DNA of 6,190 bases from the NCBI GenBank assembly GCA_016649475.1, contig JAENXP010000158.1, forward strand, positions 1 through 6,190, given 5' to 3'. Both the position numbers and the translations under genes were made by a program. Source of the stretch: Burkholderiales bacterium. GTDB lineage: Bacteria > Pseudomonadota > Gammaproteobacteria > Burkholderiales > SG8-39. Under the pieces are notes generated by a model. It searched no databases. It was not told the origin of the DNA and worked only from the letters and a program-made list of their open reading frames with translations. This document shows positions 1 through 4,697 of this stretch, piece by piece (the first letter of the stretch is position 1; each line of letters begins with the position of its first letter).

Positions 1-1114
1 GGTCGAACACTGGATGCGCATACTCGAACTCGACGATCACCTTGTCCGCCTGCGGCGCACGCGTCGGGTTCAGCGTGACGATGACCGGCTGCTTGAATGG
101 CAGCGGCTGCAGCTTGTCGATCAGGTAGCTCACGCCCACCGGCGCGGCGCCCGCCTCGCCGGCCTTGTCGACAATATAGTTCCATGCCGACCATACGCCG
201 CGGCGCAGGGGCAGCAGCGCCGTATCGGTGTGCAGCACCGCCCGGTTGGGCTGATAGCTGACGGCGCCTAGAATGCGGCGCTCAGCCGGACTCGCCTGCT
301 CCCCCAGGAGCGCCAAGGCCTGATCCGAGTGGCAAGCGAGCACCGCCCGGTCGTATGTTTCGATGCCATCGCGCGTATGCAGCGATACCCTGCCGTCCTG
401 CGCGCGTATCGTATTTACCCCGCAGTGCAGACGGATCGAAGGAATGTCGCGCGCCATCCGGCGCACATATTCGCGCGCGCCGCCGCGCACCGTGCGCCAC
501 TGCGGGCGGTCGACGATTTGCAGCAGGCCGTGGTTGTGGCAGAAACGCGCGAAGGTCGTCACCGGATAGGCGAGCATCGTCTGCGTCGGGCAGGACCAGA
601 TCGCGCCTGCCATGGGCAGCAGGTACCAATCGCGAAACGCGGGTCCGTAGCCGCCAAGTTCGAGGAACTCCCCTAGCGTAAGCTCCGAATCGGCATACCT
701 CGAACGGGCAGTGGCGATGCGGGTAGCCGCGCGGTTGAAGCGCACGATGTCGGCGAGCATGCGCCAGAACGCAGGCCGCACAAGATTGGACGGCTGTGCA
801 AATACGCTGGCGAGGCTGCTGCCGGCCCACTCGATCTGCCCCTGGCCGACGCTGACGCCGAAAGACATTTCCGAGGGCGCCGTTTCGATATCGAAGTGAG
901 CGAACATCGCCGTCAGGTTGGGATAGGTGCGATGGTTGAATACCAGAAAGCCGGTGTCGACCGCGTGGCTGATGCCCTCGAGCGTCACGTCCACCGAGTG
1001 GGTGTGGCCGCCGAGGTAGTCGTTGGCTTCGTACAGAGTGACCTCATGGCTGCGCGCGAGCAACCATGCCGCCGAAAGTCCGGCGATGCCGGAGCCGATA
1101 ACTGCGATGCGCAC
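1..1114 (-). CDS. FAD-dependent oxidoreductase (amine-oxidase-like), 3' end outside window
   Basis: About 371 codons are visible, read leftward from a GTG at 1114-1112, with no in-frame stop before the window edge; the protein is cut at its C-terminus. The N-terminus is a Rossmann FAD-binding fold: strand RIAVIG, dinucleotide motif GSGIAG at residues 7-12, acidic E29 ending strand 2 (LYEA), then GGH at 35-37. It matches the 'NAD/FAD-binding protein, amine oxidase family' type often encoded beside cyclopropane-fatty-acid synthase-like and DUF1365 genes. The substrate is unknown; a lipid desaturation or oxidation role is only an inference from that usual context. The GTG is chosen because the Rossmann strand starts at residue 3 and a GGAG lies 7 nt upstream, inside the end of folE2. 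The 4-nt gap to folE2 implies cotranscription and translational coupling. The missing part should hold the second FAD-contact motif. The family is confident, the reaction is not. Confidence 0.85.
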   Translation of the reverse strand, partial: MRIAVIGSGIAGLSAAWLLARSHEVTLYEANDYLGGHTHSVDVTLEGISHAVDTGFLVFNHRTYPNLTAMFAHFDIETAPSEMSFGVSVGQGQIEWAGSSLASVFAQPSNLVRPAFWRMLADIVRFNRAATRIATARSRYADSELTLGEFLELGGYGPAFRDWYLLPMAGAIWSCPTQTMLAYPVTTFARFCHNHGLLQIVDRPQWRTVRGGAREYVRRMARDIPSIRLHCGVNTIRAQDGRVSLHTRDGIETYDRAVLACHSDQALALLGEQASPAERRILGAVSYQPNRAVLHTDTALLPLRRGVWSAWNYIVDKAGEAGAAPVGVSYLIDKLQPLPFKQPVIVTLNPTRAPQADKVIVEFEYAHPVFD

Positions 1115-1118
1115 GGGC

Positions 1119-1937
1119 CTACTCCGGCACGCGCTTGTCGCGCTGGATCAGCGCGTAAGCCGAATGATTGTGGATCGACTCGAAGTTCTCCGATTCCACG
1201 GTATAGGCGGCTATGCGTACGTCCTGGTTCAACGCGAGGGCAATGTCGCGCACCAGGTCCTCGACGAACTTGGGATTGTCGTAGGCACGTTCGGTAACGT
1301 ACTTTTCGTCGGGGCGCTTGAGCAGCCCGTAGACTTCACAGGAGGCCTGCGCCTCGGCGACGGCCACCAGGCCTTCGATGCCCATGGACGCGCCGGGTAC
1401 CAGCTCGGTTTCTATGGTGATATGCGAGCGCTGGTTGTGTGCGCCGTATTCGGAGATTTCCTTGGAGCACGGACACAGGCTGGTCACCGCCGTCACCACC
1501 TTCATCGTGTACCGGTACCGGCCCTGCGCATTCATCTGCGCCTGCAGCGTGACATCGTAGTCGAGCAGGCTCTGCACCTTGGACACAGGCGCGGCCTTGC
1601 TGATGAAATAGGGAAAACGCGCTTCGATGTGGCCGGTGCGCGCCTCGAGGCGGCGCAGCATCGCGTCCATCAGCGCACGCATGCCGCCCGCGTCCAGCGG
1701 TCGGTGTGCATGGCGCTGCAGCAGTTCGAGAAAGCGCGACATATGTGTGCCCTTCTGCTCATGGGCCAAGCCGACGTACATGTCGAAGGTGGCCACGCTG
1801 GGCGCCGTGCTGCCGTCTGGCCGCGCCAGGGTGACCGGATGGCGTACGGACTTCACGCCGACGCGATCGATGGCGACCAGCCTGCGATCCGGCGTCGCCT
1901 GGATGTCGGGGAGGAAAAAGCGCTCAGGTGCATTCAT
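1119..1937 (-). CDS. folE2: GTP cyclohydrolase FolE2 (type IB)
   Basis: 272 aa, full length for the family. FolE2 converts GTP to 7,8-dihydroneopterin triphosphate, the first step of tetrahydrofolate and related pterin synthesis, in the cytoplasm. It replaces the zinc-dependent FolE and can work with other divalent metals. Visible signatures are GTHMSRF (residues 63-69), the catalytic/metal cysteine segment TSLCPCSKEIS (C155, C157), the following HNQRSH (167-172), the conserved CEVYGLLKRPDEKYVTE segment (C200, E201) and the C-terminal HNHSAYA (256-261). The ATG at 1937 has AAGG 7 nt upstream; another ATG 5 nt further upstream is out of frame. It heads a leftward unit with the FAD oxidoreductase and is divergent from a B12-binding MerR regulator, which suggests control from the shared intergenic region. 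Many folE2 genes are Zur-controlled, but I see no convincing Zur palindrome here, so light or stress control is the more likely reading. Confidence 0.95.
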   Translation of the reverse strand: MNAPERFFLPDIQATPDRRLVAIDRVGVKSVRHPVTLARPDGSTAPSVATFDMYVGLAHEQKGTHMSRFLELLQRHAHRPLDAGGMRALMDAMLRRLEARTGHIEARFPYFISKAAPVSKVQSLLDYDVTLQAQMNAQGRYRYTMKVVTAVTSLCPCSKEISEYGAHNQRSHITIETELVPGASMGIEGLVAVAEAQASCEVYGLLKRPDEKYVTERAYDNPKFVEDLVRDIALALNQDVRIAAYTVESENFESIHNHSAYALIQRDKRVPE

Positions 1938-2012
1938 GGCATGGCCTTATCTAATTGAAAATGCTAACGTTCTTAACTGAAGACGCGTGTATCGCCTGGC
2001 GCAGCCTACAGC

Positions 2013-2055
2013 TTCGAGGCCTGCGTTCCGCAACCGCGGCCGCAGGCTGTTCGAA
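2013..2055. other. Imperfect hairpin in folE2-regulator intergenic region
   Basis: GCCTGCG at 2019-2025 pairs perfectly with CGCAGGC at 2041-2047 around a 15-nt loop. TTCGA at 2013-2017 can extend the stem with TCGAA at 2051-2055 across a small asymmetric internal loop. If folE2 is transcribed from a promoter near 2080-2110, this would be in its 5' leader. On that strand the first arm could instead pair with an AGGCTG-type segment nearer folE2 (about 2002-2007), so alternative folds are possible. No T-tract follows, so it is not an obvious terminator. It does not match a riboswitch that I recognise. Confidence 0.4.
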
Positions 2056-2096
2056 TCGGAATGCAACAGGGTAGACAAACTTCCTTTAATCTGTAG

Positions 2097-2111
2097 TTTG
2101 TCCTAGTCAAA
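2097..2111. promoter_or_regulatory. Candidate operator palindrome (upstream copy)
   Basis: TTTGTCCTAGTCAAA is a near-perfect 15-bp palindrome, with arms TTTGtCc/aGtCAAA and one imperfect pair. It shares 12 of 15 bases with a second palindrome at 2160-2174, 63 bp away. It overlaps the -35 position of the candidate promoter for the regulator and carries a TTGACT hexamer on the folE2 strand. A further GACAAA half-site lies at 2074-2079. The arrangement suits a regulator that controls both divergent units; the obvious candidate is the MerR/B12 protein encoded next door. The binding protein is inferred. Confidence 0.55.
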
Positions 2112-2131
2112 ATACAGGTTGGTGCTACAAT
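2104..2131 (+). promoter_or_regulatory. Candidate sigma-70 promoter for the regulator operon
   Basis: A -10 hexamer TACAAT at 2126-2131 (5 of 6 to consensus) lies 16 bp downstream of TAGTCA at 2104-2109 (4 of 6 to TTGACA). Transcription would begin near 2138, giving a leader of about 39 nt to the ATG at 2177. The -35 lies inside the palindrome at 2097-2111 and the initially transcribed region lies inside the tandem repeats at 2138-2170, a layout expected for autorepression. The -35 is weak, so an ECF-type or activator-dependent promoter cannot be excluded. Confidence 0.5.
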
Positions 2132-2137
2132 ACGTCA

Positions 2138-2174
2138 ATTGAAAGCCATTTGTCAACGTTTTGTCCAGGACAAA
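2138..2174. promoter_or_regulatory. Candidate CarH/LitR-type operator: 11-bp tandem repeats plus palindrome
   Basis: TTTGTC occurs at 2149-2154 and again at 2160-2165, exactly 11 bp apart. A degenerate third unit, ATTGAA, at 2138-2143 keeps the TTG core in the same 11-bp phase (cores at 2139, 2150, 2161). The last unit is also the left half of a perfect-arm palindrome TTTGTCC-A-GGACAAA at 2160-2174. CarH is known to bind DNA through several DNA-binding domains arranged head to tail on about 11-bp repeats, so this spacing fits the adjacent regulator well. The site reaches into the Shine-Dalgarno of that gene. Assignment to this regulator is inference. Confidence 0.6.
2167..2170 (+). promoter_or_regulatory. 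Ribosome binding site fixing the regulator's start
   Basis: AGGA sits 6 nt before the ATG at 2177-2179. This favours that ATG over an in-frame TTG at 2150, which would add nine residues, has no Shine-Dalgarno, and would place coding sequence over the operator repeats. Confidence 0.75.
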
Positions 2175-2176
2175 TA

Positions 2177-3118
2177 ATGTTAGATACCTATTCAAATGGA
2201 CCGGTTTCTGGCCTGAGCATAGGCGCGGTCGAGCGCGATACCGGTTTCTCCAAGGACATCCTGCGGGTGTGGGAAAAGCGCTACCGTTTTCCGACACCTG
2301 GACGCGACCAGTTCGGCGAACGGGTCTACAGCGCTGCGGAGGTCCAAAAACTGCGCGCCCTGAAGCGCCTGCTCGATCTGGGCTATCGCCCGGGAAAAAT
2401 TGTCGAATTGTCTCTGGAGGAACTCGGCGCCCTGGCCGGAGAGCAAGGCAATTGCCAGACCTGCCCTGAGCAACTCCAGCCCTTGCTCGATCTGATCAAG
2501 ACGCACCGGGTCGACGCGCTGCGTCTGCAACTTGGCCAAACGCTGATGAGCCAGGGGCTGCGGCCGTTCCTGCTCGATACCATCGTGCCGCTGAACCGGG
2601 CCGTCGGCGATTTGTGGGCGCGAGGCGAATTTCAGATTTTCGAAGAACATCTTTATACCGAAGCGCTGCAGGCAATTCTGCACGGCGCGCTCAACACCAT
2701 GCAGCGCGCCGGCGCAGCGCCCCGCGTACTGTTGACGACGCTACCGGGTGAACAACACGGCTTGGGACTGCTGATGGCGCAAGGCCTGCTCGCGGTCGAG
2801 GGCTGCGCCTGCGTATCCCTGGGCACGCAAACGCCGGTTCAGGAAATCGTGCTCGCGGCCGGCTCGCAGGATGCTGACGTCGTAGCCCTGTCCTTCAGTG
2901 TCGCCTTCCCGGCGGCTCAGGTTTGGGATGCACTGGAGGAATTGCGGCGGCGCCTACCCGGAAATATTGCACTTTGGGCGGGGGGGGGCAACGCCGCGCT
3001 CGCCAGACGTAACACGCCAAACGTAACGGTAGTCGGCGAACTCGACGCCATATCGCAGGCAATTACGGCGTGGCGTACGTCGCGCACAGCGGCGTCTTCA
3101 GAACCAAAAGGCGCGTAG
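2177..3118 (+). CDS. MerR-family cobalamin-binding regulator (CarH/LitR-type photoreceptor)
   Basis: 313 aa. Residues 14-60 form a MerR winged helix-turn-helix (SIGAVERDTGFSKDILRVW, then G-ERVYS). A linker follows with a CxxC at 93-96. Residues about 100-175 form the helical B12 cap with W147, nine residues, then E157-H158 (W-x9-EH). Residues about 183-300 form the Rossmann B12 domain with E192-x-H194-x-x-G197; H194 matches the axial cobalt ligand. In CarH/LitR proteins, adenosylcobalamin promotes tetramerisation and DNA binding in the dark, and light breaks the Co-C bond and releases DNA. The residue after W147 is Ala148; Thermus CarH has His132 there, the second cobalt ligand after illumination. 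The gene likely represses itself and the divergent folE2 unit through the adjacent repeats. A nine-G tract lies in codons 268-271. A B12-dependent regulator that does not sense light is the alternative. Confidence 0.85.
   Translation: MLDTYSNGPVSGLSIGAVERDTGFSKDILRVWEKRYRFPTPGRDQFGERVYSAAEVQKLRALKRLLDLGYRPGKIVELSLEELGALAGEQGNCQTCPEQLQPLLDLIKTHRVDALRLQLGQTLMSQGLRPFLLDTIVPLNRAVGDLWARGEFQIFEEHLYTEALQAILHGALNTMQRAGAAPRVLLTTLPGEQHGLGLLMAQGLLAVEGCACVSLGTQTPVQEIVLAAGSQDADVVALSFSVAFPAAQVWDALEELRRRLPGNIALWAGGGNAALARRNTPNVTVVGELDAISQAITAWRTSRTAASSEPKGA
2980..2988 (+). repeat. Poly-G tract (9 G) inside the regulator gene
   Basis: Nine consecutive G encode Ala-Gly-Gly-Gly late in the B12 domain. Gain of one G leads to a stop at 3010-3012, and loss of one G to a stop at 3024-3026, so any single slip truncates the protein by about 30-35 residues plus a short altered tail. 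It could be a slippage-prone contingency site or a sequencing-error hotspot. Confidence 0.9.
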
Positions 3119-3122
3119 AACC

Positions 3123-3695
3123 ATGAGGCGCGTATTCTTTTATTCATTATGGCTGGTCTTTGCGACCCTCCTGGCACGCGAACTGTGGGCAGCAGACGCG
3201 CTGCCGCTGGCGGAACTCGCCAAACCCGGGCGCGTATTGATGCTGCGCCACGCCTACGCCCCGGGCACGGGGGATCCGCCGAACTTCAGGCTGGATGATT
3301 GCACCACGCAGCGCAATCTCGACGCCAGCGGGCGGGCCCAGGCCGCGGCGCTGGGTGAGCGGCTTGCGCGGGCCGGCATTACGCGCGCGAAAGTCTATTC
3401 CAGCCAGTGGTGCCGCTGCATGGAAACCGCGCGACTGCTCAAACTTGGCGCAGTCGAGGCGCTTCCTGCATTGAATTCGTTCTACGAACGCGAGGAGCAG
3501 CGCGACGCCAGGGTCGCTGCGCTGCGCCACTTTCTCGCGACGCTCCCCGCCGACGGACCGCCCGTGATATTGGTGACGCACCAGTTCACGATCAATATCT
3601 TGACCGACGCCGGAACTCCCTCGGGCGGCGGCAGTCTATTTCAACTGAACGGCTCGGGCGCGCCGCTACGTCTCGGAGCGATCGAAGCCAACTGA
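3123..3695 (+). CDS. Exported histidine phosphatase family protein
   Basis: 190 aa. Residues 1-23 form a signal peptide (MRR, a hydrophobic stretch FFYSLWLVFATLLA, likely cleavage after LWA), so the protein should be periplasmic. The phosphatase core shows LRHA at 41-44 (R42, H43 nucleophile; the usual RHG has Ala), R64 in QRNLDASGRA, the SSQWCRCMETA motif with R98, and the second catalytic H153 in VTHQ. The family transfers phosphate through the first histidine; small periplasmic members act on phosphate esters, for example heptose phosphate in Ais-like enzymes. The substrate here is unknown. The ATG follows the regulator's stop by 4 nt and has no strong Shine-Dalgarno, which suggests translational coupling. 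It is probably cotranscribed with the B12 regulator and the NHL protein. No obvious catalytic acid can be assigned with certainty. Confidence 0.88.
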   Translation: MRRVFFYSLWLVFATLLARELWAADALPLAELAKPGRVLMLRHAYAPGTGDPPNFRLDDCTTQRNLDASGRAQAAALGERLARAGITRAKVYSSQWCRCMETARLLKLGAVEALPALNSFYEREEQRDARVAALRHFLATLPADGPPVILVTHQFTINILTDAGTPSGGGSLFQLNGSGAPLRLGAIEAN

Positions 3696-3707
3696 GTCCT
3701 TACTTGC

Positions 3708-3715
3708 GGGGGGGG
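3708..3715 (+). repeat. Poly-G tract (8 G) in the leader of the NHL gene
   Basis: Eight G lie between the phosphatase stop (3693-3695) and the NHL-gene ATG (3724), merging into the purine-rich GGAAGAG that probably acts as Shine-Dalgarno. Length changes would alter the ribosome binding region. This is the second long G run in the operon. Confidence 0.85.
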
Positions 3716-3723
3716 AAGAGACC

Positions 3724-4602
3724 ATGCGCACCATCCTTTTCGCTGCATTCGTCGCGCTCGCATCTACGGCCTGGGCGCAGCCGCAGCTCAAGGTTACCCA
3801 ATTGGCCGAACTGGCCGATGGCTTGTCGCAACCCCACGACGCGGCGTTCTCCCCCGACGGCAAGCTGATCTACGTCACCGACATGCGCAACAGCCGCGTC
3901 CGCGTACTGGAAGCGATGACGCTCAAGCCTGTCGGCGTGTTCGGCCAGGGCGAATTGTCTTATCCGCACGATGCCGAGTTCGACCGCAGCGGGCGGCTTC
4001 TGGTCGCAGATACGGGCAATGACCGCATCGCGATTTACGAAACCCGGGGTGCGGGCGCACAACTCGTCGGCGAGTTGAGGGGGCTTTCCGGCCCGGAGGG
4101 CGTCGCGGTCGCGCCCGACGGTCGCATCTACGCCACCAACACGCGTTCCGAAACGCTGGCCGTGTTTCGCGACGGCAAGCTCGAGCGCACGGCAGGAAGC
4201 TCTGGGGCGAAGAACGGCGAATTCTCGAATCCGCACGATGTCGAGGCGGCCGCGAACGGCAGCGTGTATGTCATCGATTCGAGCAATGACCGGGTGCAGG
4301 TATTCGATTCCGCACTGAACCACCGCGCGAGTTTCGGCGCAGAGCTCAAACTTAACGGGCCGAAGTATCTGGCCTTCGACGGCGATCGTATCTGGCTCGC
4401 CGACGAGTACAACCATCGCATCCTGCTGTTGGATCAGAGGCATCGCCTGCTCGGCGTACTCGGCACCGGCAAGCGCGGTCGCGGCCCCAACGCGTTCTAC
4501 AAGCCGGAGGCGGTGCTGGCACGCGCGCCGCATGTTTGGGTCATCGATACCCACAACGACCGCATCGTGCTCTTGCGTGTCGAGAATACGGGGGCGGAGT
4601 AA
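3724..4602 (+). CDS. Exported NHL-repeat six-bladed beta-propeller protein
   Basis: 292 aa. Residues 1-18 form a signal peptide ending in AWA before QPQ, so the mature protein is periplasmic or secreted. Six NHL-type units follow, at about 35-63, 79-106, 122-149, 168-195, 211-237 and 259-285. Each has a P-x-x-(V/A) entry, a hydrophobic strand, then a D-x-x-N-x-R-(I/V) closing motif (TGNDRIAIYE, SSNDRVQVFD, EYNHRILLLD, THNDRIVLLR). Six blades predict a closed propeller, used in the family as a binding scaffold or in lyase/lactonase-type enzymes; no catalytic residues can be assigned here. The third unit is degenerate (TRSETLAVF lacks the N-x-R pattern). The gene starts 28 nt after the phosphatase and is probably the last gene of the operon, since a large inverted repeat begins 6 nt after its stop. 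Function unknown. Confidence 0.88.
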   Translation: MRTILFAAFVALASTAWAQPQLKVTQLAELADGLSQPHDAAFSPDGKLIYVTDMRNSRVRVLEAMTLKPVGVFGQGELSYPHDAEFDRSGRLLVADTGNDRIAIYETRGAGAQLVGELRGLSGPEGVAVAPDGRIYATNTRSETLAVFRDGKLERTAGSSGAKNGEFSNPHDVEAAANGSVYVIDSSNDRVQVFDSALNHRASFGAELKLNGPKYLAFDGDRIWLADEYNHRILLLDQRHRLLGVLGTGKRGRGPNAFYKPEAVLARAPHVWVIDTHNDRIVLLRVENTGAE

Positions 4603-4608
4603 GCGCGA

Positions 4609-4696
4609 GAAAAAGGGGTCGGAGCAACTTTTCCATCGAAGTTCCGGCCAAAGCAACGACCTCGGGGCAGGGAAAAGTTACTCCGACCCCTTTTTC
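4609..4696. repeat. Long inverted repeat, REP/MITE-like element
   Basis: The left arm at 4609-4634 and right arm at 4671-4696 are reverse complements over 26 bp with one mismatch (4625/4680), around a 36-nt loop. The arms begin GAAAAAGGGGTCGGAG and end CTCCGACCCCTTTTTC. Arms of this GGGGTCGGAGT kind recur, as far as I recall, as dispersed palindromes in many beta- and gammaproteobacterial genomes, sometimes with REP-associated (RAYT) transposases. No transposase is present here. It fills nearly all of the gap between two convergent genes, ending 1 nt from the OYE stop. No clear target-site duplication is visible. Confidence 0.75.
4609..4696. terminator. Probable bidirectional transcription terminator
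   Basis: The same inverted repeat gives on each strand a long GC-centred stem ending in five U residues, between two convergent genes. It should stop transcripts from both the NHL gene and the OYE gene. The loop is large and the U residues are part of the stem, so efficiency is uncertain. Confidence 0.5.
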
Positions 4697-4697
4697 A

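Noticed and set aside
884..895. Perfect 12-bp palindrome TTCGATATCGAA inside the FAD oxidoreductase gene
   Set aside because: It lies within a well-conserved coding frame, is single copy here, and is best explained by codon choice (Phe-Asp-Ile-Glu).
1023..1958. Long plus-strand open frame of about 311 codons opposite folE2
   Set aside because: It is antisense to folE2, has no recognisable domain, and its length comes from high GC composition.
1938..2000. Zur box upstream of folE2
   Set aside because: The AT-rich stretch near 1955-1980 has no ATGTTATA-type palindrome; zinc control is known for many folE2 genes but is not supported here.
1938..2176. Cobalamin riboswitch upstream of the B12-related genes
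   Set aside because: No B12-box-like sequence or multi-stem core was recognisable on either strand.
2150..2190. Promoter TTGTCA (2150-2155), 17-bp spacer, AATAAT (2173-2178)
   Set aside because: It scores well, but transcription would start after the regulator's ATG and no suitable downstream start exists before the helix-turn-helix.
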